This document shows positions 8,235-17,366 of a DNA stretch of 64,000 nucleotides, one piece after another. Positions within the stretch are counted from its first letter, which is position 1; the number at the start of each line of letters is the position of its first letter. This DNA comes from CBDAUN01 sp965214615 (GTDB lineage Bacteria > Pseudomonadota > Gammaproteobacteria > Arenicellales > JAJDZL01). The notes beneath the pieces are model-generated. The model did not search any database. It saw only the letters and a list, made by a program, of their open reading frames with translations, and was not told the origin of the DNA. The stretch spans positions 2,728,001 to 2,792,000 of the forward strand of contig OZ243952.1 in the NCBI GenBank assembly GCA_965214615.1. Reading direction: 5' to 3'. The translations under genes were made by a program, and so were the position numbers.

Positions 8235-10208
8235 CTATGTCTCGCTGTCCGAAATAAACAGGTAGTCGCCGATTCGATTCGTCTTCAGCTCCAGGAGTCT
8301 TTCGTAGACAATTATGTTCGAAAGAACCTTTTTCACGTATCGGCGGGTTTCCGTAAAGGGAATGGCTTCCACCCATTGCCGGGCATCTTTCGCCGGAGAC
8401 GATGCGCGCCACCTGGCCATGTTCCTAGGCCCGGCATTGTAGCCGCACAGTGCAAATATCACATTGCCGTCCGTTCGGTTGAGCAAGCCTTTCAAATAGC
8501 CCGCGCCGAGTCTTACGTTCAGTTGCGGACTGCTCAGACTGCGGGTGGTCGGCGCTTTCAGCTTCTGGCGCTTTGCCTCCGCCCGGGCGGTGCTGGGAAT
8601 CAGCTGCATCAGCCCTATTGCACCGGCCCCGGAACGGATGTCGGGTACGAACAGGCTTTCTTGCCGCATAATTCCGAAAATCCACGGCATCGGAACTGCG
8701 TGACGGGACGCCTCGCGACGGACTGACTGGATGAACGGGCGCGGAAACAGCAACTCTACAGCTTCCGCATCCGCAAAATCGGTCTTGCGATAGGCGCGTA
8801 TTGCACCGTCGTGCCACCCCCAATGATGAAAAAGATGCGCCAGATTTCTCCAAAAATCAGGCGTGCGTTCAGAGCCGAGGGCGTTGAGTTCGCGTCTGGC
8901 AGAATACGGCTTTCGCAGAGCCAGAAATTCCCGGATGCGATGAATCCCCGGCTCATCAAGCGCGTTGAAATACTCAAATATCGACGTCGTCGCAGCAAAT
9001 GTCAATTCAGTGTATTCGACTCCGATCGCGTCGGCGGATAAAAACCCGTAGTAGTCGCTTCGCTTCGAAAGCGAGGACCAGATCGAGCGGGCTTCGTCTG
9101 CTTTGCCAAGGGCGTGCAGCGACTTGGCACGCCAGTACTGCCAGACAGGACGCTGCGCGATTTCGTCATCCATGGAGTCGAGAACCTTGATCAAAGCTTG
9201 CCAATCCTGCTGCAATAGCACCGAGCGCGCCCACCACTCGATGCTGGTCTTGTCGTGGGTCGACCGGGGCAGACCCTCGAACAGCCCGATGGCAAGCGCA
9301 TCGTGCCTCGTAGCAAGGCTGACCGCAATGGCGCGTTCTATATCGGCAGCTTCTTCGGCAGACATGGCGGCGAGAGTCTTGACCGATTTCCACACCTTGA
9401 CCGCCGAACGCGGGTCCTTGATCCGGATGCGATTGATGCCGTAGCGAATCAAATCACGCCCCTGAGCCGAGCCGGACCACGATTTGGCATTGGCAACGAC
9501 AACAGTGCGCGGATTGCGATGCACTTCGGATAAGCGCGATGCCCACGCAGCCATACCTTTCGACCGAAGAAGCCCCGTCAGGTACTTATTCATGGACGAA
9601 GCGCCGCGGGCCGATGTCAACAGCAGCCGTTCCCAGACGAGCTGATCGGAAATCAAGCCGGATTTCAGCGCAAGACCAAAAACCGTATCGCAGTTCTTGT
9701 GCTGCGACCTCTTAACCAGCCACAGAGGCCGTATCGCCTCCAGCGCCGCTTCGCTGCGTCTGGCGTGATACAGCGCTTCGGCGTACCTGCACCGAATCGA
9801 AACCGGCCTTGCATCGGCAAAGTGACTGATAATCGCAGTCCAGTTGCGCGAGCTATGCAGCTGTTTCATCCACCAGCTTAGAAAATAGGACGGGATGGGT
9901 ATCTGCCCTTCCTTCATTATTCTCGACACTTCGCCGTAGCGCGCCTTGGCGCCCATCGCCTTTAATTCTCTAAGCTTCAAATAGGGGTACAGGGGATAGT
10001 CCTTGAGCTTGGACTTAAGTTTGCGCCAATTGCTCAGCTTGCCTCGACTGAGCTGCTGCTCGGCTTGAAGGTAGTACTGCCGAAGTTCGGTCTGCTCCGT
10101 AAGCGCCAATGCCGAATCGGACGAAGCCGAAACTGCGGCAAGAAGCAGTGCAGCCGCCGGCAACACCCGCCGCAAGCGGCCTGCCCGTGCACCCGGGGCG
10201 ATGATCAT
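8235..10208 (-). CDS. slt: soluble lytic murein transglycosylase (Slt70 type)
   Basis: Periplasmic enzyme that cleaves peptidoglycan between MurNAc and GlcNAc, leaving 1,6-anhydroMurNAc ends. 657 residues. An N-terminal signal peptide (basic start, then LPAAALLLAAVSA, likely cleaved near residue 36) is followed by the long alpha-helical superhelix made of TPR-like repeats and a C-terminal SLT domain. In that domain MRQESLF holds the catalytic Glu (about 517), with GAIGLMQLIPSTA and CGYNAGP as the other family motifs. It is last in the minus-strand run behind the LysM lipoprotein, separated from it by 411 bases carrying hairpins. Confidence 0.94.
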   Translation of the reverse strand: MIIAPGARAGRLRRVLPAAALLLAAVSASSDSALALTEQTELRQYYLQAEQQLSRGKLSNWRKLKSKLKDYPLYPYLKLRELKAMGAKARYGEVSRIMKEGQIPIPSYFLSWWMKQLHSSRNWTAIISHFADARPVSIRCRYAEALYHARRSEAALEAIRPLWLVKRSQHKNCDTVFGLALKSGLISDQLVWERLLLTSARGASSMNKYLTGLLRSKGMAAWASRLSEVHRNPRTVVVANAKSWSGSAQGRDLIRYGINRIRIKDPRSAVKVWKSVKTLAAMSAEEAADIERAIAVSLATRHDALAIGLFEGLPRSTHDKTSIEWWARSVLLQQDWQALIKVLDSMDDEIAQRPVWQYWRAKSLHALGKADEARSIWSSLSKRSDYYGFLSADAIGVEYTELTFAATTSIFEYFNALDEPGIHRIREFLALRKPYSARRELNALGSERTPDFWRNLAHLFHHWGWHDGAIRAYRKTDFADAEAVELLFPRPFIQSVRREASRHAVPMPWIFGIMRQESLFVPDIRSGAGAIGLMQLIPSTARAEAKRQKLKAPTTRSLSSPQLNVRLGAGYLKGLLNRTDGNVIFALCGYNAGPRNMARWRASSPAKDARQWVEAIPFTETRRYVKKVLSNIIVYERLLELKTNRIGDYLFISDSET

Positions 10209-10414
10209 GGATCGCCGGGACAGTGCCCGGCAAGCGGAGCACTAAGAACAGAAGACGGTTCCGAAACGATTGGAAAGACCGGGCGGGTCGAGTCTGCCCG
10301 CAACACTGCGCCGATTTCCAAATGAAAATCCCACACGGTTCTCTTTTTCATTGAAAATCCATATTTAGATAGAAATATCGACTTGGCAGTCAGCGATCAA
10401 GTGATACGGAATGC

Positions 10415-10432
10415 GCGTTGCGAACGCAACGC
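10415..10432. repeat. short perfect inverted repeat
   Basis: GCGTTGCG, two spacer bases, then CGCAACGC: an 8-bp near-perfect palindrome in the slt leader. It could be an operator or a small hairpin; no T-run on either side. Confidence 0.4.
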
Positions 10433-10485
10433 CGGGCGCAAGAGTCATCGCTTGCGTATCGGAGAGCTGCGGCAAGTACGGTCAC

Positions 10486-10516
10486 AGCATTGCCGGCCAG
10501 TTCGACCGGCAATGCT
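10486..10516. repeat. 11-bp perfect stem-loop in slt leader
   Basis: AGCATTGCCGG (10486-10496) pairs perfectly with CCGGCAATGCT (10506-10516) across a nine-base loop. No T-tract follows on either strand, so it is better read as an mRNA stability or attenuation structure than as a Rho-independent terminator. Confidence 0.5.
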
Positions 10517-10619
10517 ATGTCGTTCCAGATGGAATGCCGATTATTGCGATATGACGCAAAAGCACCAATGCAATCAAGCCCGAGTAAACCCTCAAACCAA
10601 ACAGGTTTGACGCGGAGAA

Positions 10620-11063
10620 CTACATCGACATGGCACGATAGTCCAAATCGCTGTCTTCCACTGCTCCGACCGACCATGCGCCGCGATTTCTTGCGTGCTC
10701 GATCGCCTTGTCGATATCGGTGCGCATCAGATCGCGCGGGATATTCAATTCCTGATTCGGGAAAATTAAGTCGGCATCCTCAATGTCCTTGTTGCGGCCG
10801 TAGATCAAAGGCCAGCGAAAAGGATCGTTGTAAATGCCTGGCGACCCCGAAATGCTCCACAAGCTGTCGCCTGATTCGACAATATATACATCGTCGCTGG
10901 CCATCATCGGCTCAGGTTCAGGCTCCATGACCTCTTCTACGACTGGCGGCTCTACTTCGGCAACCGGCTCCGCCTTTGGGGCGCACGCACCGACGGCCAA
11001 AGCCAAAACGGCAAGAATTGCAATTTTAAATTCCAAAGAAATGTTTTTCAGCGGGCTATGCAT
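10620..11063 (-). CDS. LysM-domain lipoprotein
   Basis: 147 residues. Signal peptide with a lipobox ending VGAC, so Cys27 is the predicted lipidation site. An acidic, proline-rich linker (repeats of EPEPEP type) leads to one LysM domain (about 60-110: YIVESGDSLWSISG ... ADLIFPNQELNIP) that should bind peptidoglycan glycan chains. The C-terminus is short and charged. ATG start with GAGGAG just upstream. Its neighbours slt and the FemAB-like gene support an envelope role; the lack of a catalytic domain suggests anchoring or targeting. Exact function unknown. Confidence 0.85.
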   Translation of the reverse strand: MHSPLKNISLEFKIAILAVLALAVGACAPKAEPVAEVEPPVVEEVMEPEPEPMMASDDVYIVESGDSLWSISGSPGIYNDPFRWPLIYGRNKDIEDADLIFPNQELNIPRDLMRTDIDKAIEHARNRGAWSVGAVEDSDLDYRAMSM

Positions 11064-11133
11064 TGGGCTCCTCGTAACTTTTTAATTCGATTTAACGCTA
11101 TTTGGCTATTATGCTTAGAAGGTTATGGCGCAT

Positions 11134-11164
11134 ATTATAGCAGTCATGCAAGCGATAATTGTAA
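11134..11164 (-). promoter_or_regulatory. candidate sigma70 promoter of the LysM gene
   Basis: On the minus strand TTACAA (11164-11159) and a perfect TATAAT (11139-11134) are separated by 19 bases, placing transcription start about 65 bases before the LysM gene. Spacing is slightly long. Its position behind aat suggests the LysM gene can be transcribed separately from aat. Confidence 0.4.
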
Positions 11165-11313
11165 TTCTCCAACACCGGATTCAACCTGTCTGGCACTGAA
11201 ATTCGATAATATCGGCAATTCCTTTGCCGGTGGCGCAAAATTCGCCTCGCTCCACCCGGGCGAGCCCGTCTCCCTAGACATTCGACGCACTTGCCAAATT
11301 CCCGATTCGACGC

Positions 11314-12027
11314 TCACAAAAGCACGTCTCGGGTTTGCATCGAGTGCGGCTTCCAGGCGTCATCGGGCGGTGCAAGGGCGATGGATTCGGACAATTCCCT
11401 TAGAAATCTCTTGCGGGCGACCGGAACCGCGCCGAGACCGATCAGATGCTCGGTCGGCAACTGGCAGTCGATCATCGGAAAACCCCATCGCCTGAGCAAG
11501 GCGACAAGATAGAACAGCGCCGCTTTCGACCCGTCCGCCCGGGCGCTGAACATGCTCTCTCCGCAGAACATTCGGCCAAGGCCGACACCGTACAGCCCGC
11601 CTGCCAGCCTGCCGTCAAGCCAGGCCTCGACGGAATGCGCGAAACCGCGTCGATGCAGCGCGCAGTAGGCGCGAAGCATTTCATCTGTAATCCAGCTCCC
11701 GGAACGCCTGTCGCCGCAATCGACGGTCTGGCACTGGCGGATCACCTTTTCGAAGCAGGTATTCACTGAAACCGAGAATCCCTTGTTGCGCAGATTCTTC
11801 TTCAGACTTCTGGAAACACGGAAGCTATCGACATACAGGACATATCTGGGATCCGGCGTCCACCACTGTATCTGCCAGCCTTCGCTGTACCATGGAAAAA
11901 TGCCTTGAGCATAGGCATTGATCAGCCGGTCGGTCGACAGATCGCCGCCGATGGCAATCAGGCCGTCGGGGTTTGCCAGCTCCGGCGGAGGGAACGGCTC
12001 AAGATCACTGCCAATCTTATCCAGCAT
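11314..12027 (-). CDS. aat: leucyl/phenylalanyl-tRNA-protein transferase
   Basis: Transfers Leu or Phe from tRNA to proteins with N-terminal Arg or Lys, marking them for ClpS/ClpAP (bacterial N-end rule). 237 residues, the usual length. Family motifs: FPPPELANPDGLIAIGGDLS at the N-terminus, then GIFPWYSEG, WWTPDPRYVL, and the conserved GGLYGVGLGRMFCGESMFS core. It starts 12 bases after the FemAB-like gene on the same strand, so the two are probably one operon. The arginyl-transferase partner gene and infA often found next to aat are not seen here. Confidence 0.95.
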   Translation of the reverse strand: MLDKIGSDLEPFPPPELANPDGLIAIGGDLSTDRLINAYAQGIFPWYSEGWQIQWWTPDPRYVLYVDSFRVSRSLKKNLRNKGFSVSVNTCFEKVIRQCQTVDCGDRRSGSWITDEMLRAYCALHRRGFAHSVEAWLDGRLAGGLYGVGLGRMFCGESMFSARADGSKAALFYLVALLRRWGFPMIDCQLPTEHLIGLGAVPVARKRFLRELSESIALAPPDDAWKPHSMQTRDVLL

Positions 12028-12039
12028 CGCCTTCTCGGA

Positions 12040-13239
12040 TCAGTTGCGCCGGTATGCCGAATTAGCGTTCAGTTCGTCACAGTACTTGCGATACTCATTG
12101 CTTTCGGCACTGACAAAATCGGCAATCGCCGGAGTGAACTGGCCATGGCGCAGCAAGTGTCCCGAGCGGCCGAGCCTTGCAAGAAAGCCGCGTTGCAGCT
12201 TGTGCTCTCCGCGAGTGCCTGCATCGTATGTCTCAATGCCGCGCTCGATGCAGTATTCGATCGCGCTGTAATAGCAGGTTTCAAAGTGCAAGTTGGGATA
12301 ATCCCCGTTCGAGCCCCAGTAGCGGCCGTAGAGTGCGCTTGTTCCGCGCAGACAAAACGAGGCTGCGATGTAGCGTCCGTTGCGCGATGCAAGAAACATC
12401 ACCAGGCTTTCCGGCATTGTCTCGCCCAGCATCTTAAAAAAATCAACTGTCAGGTATTTGAACGAGCAGTACTTGCTGATCGTGCTGTTATAGAAGCTCT
12501 CGAACACGTTCCAGTGCTCCGGTGTCAGCGCATCGCCCTGCGCCACTTCGATTTCAATGCCCTGCTCCGCCACGGATCTGCGTTCTGCTCTGATTTTCTT
12601 GCGCTTTCTGGAAGACAGAGTGCTAAGAAAGTCATCCATGGTTTCGTAGCCTCTGTTGGTCCATACGAATTGAATCGTTCCCGCCCGGCTCATGTAGCCG
12701 CTGGCGTCCAGTTCGTCGAATTCATCGTCGGTGACAAAGAGCCAGTGCACCGAGTTGATGCCCTGAGACTTGACCAGATCGCGGCCGAACTGCATCAGAA
12801 CGCGGCGTGACAGCGGTTCATCCGTTCCGGGCGCAGTAAGTATCTTCGGTCCCATCAGCGGCGTAAACGGCGTCTGCAACACGACTTTCGGATAGTAATC
12901 GACGCCGTAACGTTCATAGTGCCGCGCCCAGGCCCAGTCAAAAATAAACTCACCGTAGGAATGATACTTGACGTACATCGGAGCCACAGCAATCGGCGCC
13001 GAACCCGAATCTGCGTCGTTTCGTAATACAATGTGTTGCGGCATCCACCCTGTCGACTTCGATACGCAGGCTGTCTGTTCAAGCGCGTTGAGGAATTCGT
13101 GGCGCAAGAAAGGAAAATCGGCCGGGACGAGCCTGTTCCACTCGCCAAGCGGCAGTGCATTGACAGAATCGATTATCTCCAGCGAATGCGCTGAGTTCGA
13201 GCCGTTGGCCGGATGCGAGCCGGAATTTGATGTATTCAT
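12040..13239 (-). CDS. FemAB-like / GNAT-fold protein of the COG3146 (PF04339) family
   Basis: 399 residues from ATG 13239. A longer open frame reaching 13602 overlaps nadE and adds non-homologous sequence, so I reject it. The body fits the COG3146 group: HSYGEFIFDWAWA, YGVDYYPKVV, PFTPLMGPKIL, and a C-terminal ARGREHKLQRGF-like region (seen as GTRGEHKLQRGF). These proteins share the acyltransferase fold of Fem peptidyltransferases and are often annotated as peptidoglycan-related N-acetyltransferases, but the substrate is not established. Divergent from nadE with only 19 bases between starts, and tightly followed by aat. Confidence 0.85.
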   Translation of the reverse strand: MNTSNSGSHPANGSNSAHSLEIIDSVNALPLGEWNRLVPADFPFLRHEFLNALEQTACVSKSTGWMPQHIVLRNDADSGSAPIAVAPMYVKYHSYGEFIFDWAWARHYERYGVDYYPKVVLQTPFTPLMGPKILTAPGTDEPLSRRVLMQFGRDLVKSQGINSVHWLFVTDDEFDELDASGYMSRAGTIQFVWTNRGYETMDDFLSTLSSRKRKKIRAERRSVAEQGIEIEVAQGDALTPEHWNVFESFYNSTISKYCSFKYLTVDFFKMLGETMPESLVMFLASRNGRYIAASFCLRGTSALYGRYWGSNGDYPNLHFETCYYSAIEYCIERGIETYDAGTRGEHKLQRGFLARLGRSGHLLRHGQFTPAIADFVSAESNEYRKYCDELNANSAYRRN

Positions 13240-13258
13240 GTAGGTCAAGTATATAGCG

Positions 13259-14974
13259 ATGAATTGCGATTTTCGCGTCGCAATTGCCCAGTTGAATCTG
13301 GTGGTGGGCGATTTGCCGGGCAACGTGCGCAAGATCATTGATGCCGCACGCAGCGCGCAGCGCGAGAACGGCTGCCGCTTTGTCGTGTATCCGGAACTGT
13401 CGATTTGCGGATATCCGCCTGAAGATCTCCTGTTTCGTGAGGACTTTGTGCGTGATTGCGGCGCCGCGCTGAATGAAGTCGTCGAGGCGACCGAATCCGC
13501 ATTGGATTCGCAGATCACCTTGATTGTCGGGCACCCTGAGGGCGAGCCGGGCGCACTGTTTAACGCGGCTTCGGCGATACGCGGCGGCGCCGTCGTGGGC
13601 ACCTATCGCAAACACCATCTGCCAAACTACGGCGTCTTCGACGAGCGGCGGTATTTTCTTTCAGGAACCCGTCCGTGCGTAATCGATTTTGACGGGGTGC
13701 CGATCGGAATCACCATTTGCGAAGACATCTGGTCAGACGGTCCGATTGAAAACGCGGTCGCTGCCGGCGCCAAGCTGATCTTCAACCTCAACGGATCCCC
13801 GTTCAATGTCGACAAGCCGGCCTACCGGGAATCTGAAATCGTCGGAAAGCGCAGCCGCGCCAATGCGGTGCCGATCGTCTACGCCAATCTGGTCGGCGGG
13901 CAGGACGAACTGGTGTTCGACGGAGGGTCGTTCGCCACGGATTCGGCAGGTTCGGTCGCGGTGCGTCTGCCGGTTTTCGAGCAATGCGTACGGACTGTCC
14001 GGTTTTTCGGAGACGGGAAGATCGAGCCTCAAGGCGAGCCTCACCAGGAAGTCGAACTGCCTGTGATCCGAAGCTATGCGCAGATTCATCAAGTGCCCGG
14101 CGCTGAAGATTCAGGCGACCCATGCGAGCGGGCGCGGCTTCTTTCAGGAATCTACGGCGCCATCAGGCTCGGCGTTGCGGACTATATCAGCAAAAACGGC
14201 TTTGATGGCGCGGTGGTGGGCGTATCAGGCGGCATAGACTCGGCATTGACGCTCGCAATTGTCGCCGATGCCCTCGGCCCTGAGCGGGTGCAGGCGATTT
14301 CGATGCCCTCGCGGCACACGCATCCGATGAGCATCGAAGATGCGGTGGGCGAAGCCGATGCGCTTGGCGTTCCGTGTTCGATTATTCCTATCGACCCGAT
14401 TTGCGAGGCGGTATTCGGCCAGCTGGCCGAGGAGTTCCAAGGACTCGAGGCCGATGTGACAGAGGAAAACATCCAGGCGCGCTGCCGGGGCATGATTCTG
14501 ATGGCGATTTCCAACAAGAAGGGCAAAATCGTCATTACCACGGGGAACAAGAGCGAAGTCGCGGTCGGCTACGCGACACTGTACGGCGACATGGCGGGCG
14601 GCTACAGCGCGATCAAGGATGTACCCAAGATGCTGGTGTACGAACTGGCCGAATATCGCAATGTCGTCGGCGGCGAAGCGATTCCGCACCGGGTACTGAC
14701 TCGGGCGCCGACTGCGGAGCTGGCCGAAGGACAGCGCGATGACGATTCATTGCCGCCGTATCATGTGCTGGACGGGATATTGAAAGCCTATGTCGAACAG
14801 GACCGCTCGATTGACGATATCATCGGCATCGGGTTTGACGCTGAAACAGTCAGGCACGTTGCCCGGCTTGTCAAGCGCAACGAATACAAAAGGAAGCAGG
14901 CTGCGCCCGGCGTGCGGATATCGCTCAAGGCATTCGGACGCGATCGGCGGTATCCGATTACCCACAGGTATTAG
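13259..14974 (+). CDS. nadE: glutamine-dependent NAD+ synthase
   Basis: Makes NAD+ from deamido-NAD+, ATP and glutamine, the last step of NAD synthesis. 571 residues in two domains. N-terminal nitrilase-type glutaminase has the catalytic triad Glu46 (YPELSICG), Lys118 (YRKHHLPN) and Cys154 (ITICEDIW). The C-terminal synthetase has the PP-loop GVSGGIDSAL and TGNKSE. The two-domain form can use glutamine directly, without free ammonia. ATG start. The stop overlaps the end of bamD on the other strand by four bases. Confidence 0.96.
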   Translation: MNCDFRVAIAQLNLVVGDLPGNVRKIIDAARSAQRENGCRFVVYPELSICGYPPEDLLFREDFVRDCGAALNEVVEATESALDSQITLIVGHPEGEPGALFNAASAIRGGAVVGTYRKHHLPNYGVFDERRYFLSGTRPCVIDFDGVPIGITICEDIWSDGPIENAVAAGAKLIFNLNGSPFNVDKPAYRESEIVGKRSRANAVPIVYANLVGGQDELVFDGGSFATDSAGSVAVRLPVFEQCVRTVRFFGDGKIEPQGEPHQEVELPVIRSYAQIHQVPGAEDSGDPCERARLLSGIYGAIRLGVADYISKNGFDGAVVGVSGGIDSALTLAIVADALGPERVQAISMPSRHTHPMSIEDAVGEADALGVPCSIIPIDPICEAVFGQLAEEFQGLEADVTEENIQARCRGMILMAISNKKGKIVITTGNKSEVAVGYATLYGDMAGGYSAIKDVPKMLVYELAEYRNVVGGEAIPHRVLTRAPTAELAEGQRDDDSLPPYHVLDGILKAYVEQDRSIDDIIGIGFDAETVRHVARLVKRNEYKRKQAAPGVRISLKAFGRDRRYPITHRY

Positions 14975-15801
14975 CGGAACAGCCCGAAGACAAAATCGCG
15001 CTCGGTCCTTTCGATCAGATCCTTGTCGAGCACTTCGTCTTCTGCCTGGAGATATCGGCTTTCCGGGAAATTGTATGCAAGCACCCGCCGCGAGTCATCC
15101 GCCAGTTCATCGAGCTGAAGCTGACGGTAGGAATAGACCAGTATGGCCAGAGCCAGTTCTGCCACAGGAGAGTTCGGATAATTGTCGAGTACCGACTTGC
15201 AGCGGTTGATCGCGCCTACGTAGGCTTTCTTGTGCATGTAGTATCTGGCAATCCTGATGTCGTTGCGAGCGAATACATTGATCAGATCGATCATTTTCTG
15301 CCGCGCAGGCTCGGCATATTCGCTAAACGGAAAGCGCTCGACGATTTCGCGAAACGAATCCAGCGCATCGCGCGCGGAAGCGGCGGCGTGATCGCTGAAT
15401 GTCTCCTGATCCTTGAACAGCCTTTCGCCCCACTTAGGCGCATTAATCGGCAAGTTCGCCAGCCCGCCGAGGTAGTATGCGTAGTCGATGTGGGTATGGT
15501 TCGGATGCAATTCGATAAAATTGTCTATTTCAGCGAGCGCCTTTTCCGGTTCGCCAAGCTTGTAGTAGGCGTAGGCGATTTCCAGCTGTCCCTGAGTCGT
15601 AAAGTCGCCGTAGGGGTAGACTGTTTCGAGTTCGGTGTAGCGTTCCACAGCCACTTCATAATTGCTTCGGCTCAAGGCATTGAACGCCGATTCGTACAAC
15701 TCGCGCTCGCTCTTGACAGCTTCTTCCTTGTTGCCGCCGCAGCCTGCAAGAATTACAGCGGCTGCCGCACAGACTAGGCTGATGTGGATGATTTTACGCA
15801 C
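14971..15801 (-). CDS. bamD: outer membrane assembly lipoprotein BamD
   Basis: Essential lipoprotein of the BAM complex, which inserts beta-barrel proteins in the outer membrane with BamA. 276 residues. Signal peptide with lipobox LAGC (Cys21), then five TPR-like repeats; the first holds YESAFNALSRSNYEVAVERY, and family signatures such as YPYGDFTTQGQLEIAYAYYK and RFPFSEYA are visible. It ends FVFGLFR. Divergent from rluD, the classical gammaproteobacterial arrangement, with 212 bases between the starts that should carry both promoters. Confidence 0.96.
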   Translation of the reverse strand: MRKIIHISLVCAAAAVILAGCGGNKEEAVKSERELYESAFNALSRSNYEVAVERYTELETVYPYGDFTTQGQLEIAYAYYKLGEPEKALAEIDNFIELHPNHTHIDYAYYLGGLANLPINAPKWGERLFKDQETFSDHAAASARDALDSFREIVERFPFSEYAEPARQKMIDLINVFARNDIRIARYYMHKKAYVGAINRCKSVLDNYPNSPVAELALAILVYSYRQLQLDELADDSRRVLAYNFPESRYLQAEDEVLDKDLIERTERDFVFGLFR

Positions 15802-16013
15802 GGACTATCGGATCATTGAAAGGGTATTGTCGGCTGAAGGTCGCATTTTATAGCAATTTGCCGGGCAGCCGGATGAAATAATCCGTATACGCGGTGATTT
15901 TTAAAGTGCGAAACGGATAATATGGATTTGCAACTGAACGCTTGCGCACCCCCGCTGCATGGACAGCCCGATGAGATTATGACTCACAATCGCCTTAGCG
16001 ACGGAGCAATTCG

Positions 16014-16964
16014 GTGAATTCGATTCAAGTCCAAATTCCTCAGGAGCTGGAAGGAAGCCGGCTCGACAAGGCTCTGGCCTCCCTGCTTGGCGACTATTCG
16101 CGCACTACGATTCAGTCGTGGATCGCTGAGCGGCGGGTTCGAATTGACGGCGAACCGGCGCAGCGGCGCCAAGCCGTATCGGGCGGCGAGCACATTGAAA
16201 TCGACGTACCCGAAACACCGCATCGACATTTTGAGGCACAGAATATCCCGCTTGAAGTCGTGTATCAGGATGAAAGTATCATTGTGGTCAACAAGCCCGC
16301 AGGCCTGGTGGTTCATCCGGGCGCCGGTCAGCCGGACGGCACCATGCTCAACGCCTTGCTGCATCACGACGGCGCGCTGGCAGGGCTGGCGCGTGCAGGC
16401 ATCGTGCACCGCCTTGACAAAAACACCTCCGGACTGCTTGTCGTGGCGCGGACCGAGGCAGCGCGCCTGAACTTGATCGGACAGCTTAAGGACCGCTCAG
16501 TCGAACGCGACTATCTGGCGATCGTAGAGGGCGTGCCGATTTCCGGCGGGACCATTGATGCACCGATTGGCAGGCATCCGAAACACCGCACGCACATGGC
16601 GGTCGGACACGGCAGGTCAGCGGTCAGCCACTTTCGAATCGTAAAGCGATTCCGCAAGCATGCGCTGGTGCGGATCAGCCTTGACACCGGGCGAACGCAT
16701 CAGATCAGAGTCCACTTGCGCCATGCAGGATACCCGTTGGCGGGGGATCCGGATTACGGATCGCGCCCGCGCATTCCGAAAGGCGCCGACCCGGCGTTGG
16801 CCGATATGCTGAGAAGTTTTCGGCGTCAGGCGCTGCACGCCGAGTCGCTCGGCTTCAATCACCCGGTCGATGGCGAGCCAAGGCACTGGCACAAAGGGCT
16901 TCCGAGAGACATGCGCGATCTGATTCTTGCGTTGAAAGCGGATGTCGACAAAGCGGCGCAATGA
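16014..16964 (+). CDS. rluD: 23S rRNA pseudouridine synthase RluD
   Basis: Makes pseudouridines 1911, 1915 and 1917 in helix 69 of 23S rRNA. 316 residues from GTG with ACGGAG eight bases upstream. N-terminal S4 RNA-binding domain (about 14-70), then the RsuA/RluA catalytic domain with VNKPAGLVVHPG (92-103) and catalytic Asp135 in VHRLDKNTSGL. In many relatives rluD is followed by pgeF (yfiH). Here that gene is absent and an AT-richer two-gene unit on the other strand follows, so the locus was probably disrupted. Confidence 0.95.
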   Translation: MNSIQVQIPQELEGSRLDKALASLLGDYSRTTIQSWIAERRVRIDGEPAQRRQAVSGGEHIEIDVPETPHRHFEAQNIPLEVVYQDESIIVVNKPAGLVVHPGAGQPDGTMLNALLHHDGALAGLARAGIVHRLDKNTSGLLVVARTEAARLNLIGQLKDRSVERDYLAIVEGVPISGGTIDAPIGRHPKHRTHMAVGHGRSAVSHFRIVKRFRKHALVRISLDTGRTHQIRVHLRHAGYPLAGDPDYGSRPRIPKGADPALADMLRSFRRQALHAESLGFNHPVDGEPRHWHKGLPRDMRDLILALKADVDKAAQ

Positions 16965-17054
16965 AGGGATGTCAGCGGTCAGGATGGTTTGCGATGTTCG
17001 GCGAGCCGGTTTGCTACGCCGATTAAGAGAACAATATCAATCAAGAAATCAAAC

Positions 17055-17366
17055 TCATGACCTCGGACTGACAGTTGCGATCAGCCTGTTGAGGAAACTT
17101 GAAAATTCCTTCAACCCTAATTTTTTTGCCACCAAAAGCAAGGCTACTGCCTCGAGTATGCCAATTACGAGCGGCCCGCCGAACGTTTGCATTGACGGAA
17201 AGGTAAAAATGTCGATGAAGATAACGAAAACAAGAATAGCAATAAATTGAAACTCCTTATTCCGTGTCTTTTCTCTCTCAAGCGAATCTTCCAATTCCTT
17301 AATTTCTTCATGGAGATAAAAAGTTTCTTCCCAGAATAGATCTTCGCCGTGATCATCCACTGTCAT
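17055..17366 (-). CDS. two-helix membrane protein, candidate toxin paired with Panacea protein
   Basis: 103 residues. A charged, probably coiled-coil N-terminus (about 1-37: HEEIKELEDSLEREKTRNKE) is followed by two hydrophobic stretches (about 39-57, FQFIAILVFVIFIDIF, and about 64-84, GPLVIGILEAVALLLVA), then a short basic tail. No family recognised. Its ATG overlaps the TGA of the Panacea gene (ATGA), so the two are translated together. In described Panacea modules the partner gene encodes a toxin, some of them small membrane proteins, so a membrane-acting toxin is the natural reading. That is inference. GC is well below the surroundings. Confidence 0.7.
   Translation of the reverse strand: MTVDDHGEDLFWEETFYLHEEIKELEDSLEREKTRNKEFQFIAILVFVIFIDIFTFPSMQTFGGPLVIGILEAVALLLVAKKLGLKEFSSFLNRLIATVSPRS

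Larger units (their letters stand above)
10209..10619. other. gene-free stretch between the LysM gene and slt
   Basis: 411 bases with no convincing reading frame. It holds two strong inverted repeats (10415-10432 and 10486-10516, listed separately) and an AT-rich patch around 10345-10380, upstream of slt, that could hold a promoter. Reading on the minus strand, this is the trailer of the LysM gene and the leader of slt. Confidence 0.6.

Noticed and set aside
11905..12810. 301-residue plus-strand open frame
   Set aside because: Antisense to aat and the FemAB-like gene; no motif and no ribosome site.
13240..13602. N-terminal extension of the FemAB-like gene
   Set aside because: Overlaps nadE on the other strand, low-complexity translation, and the family starts near ATG 13239.
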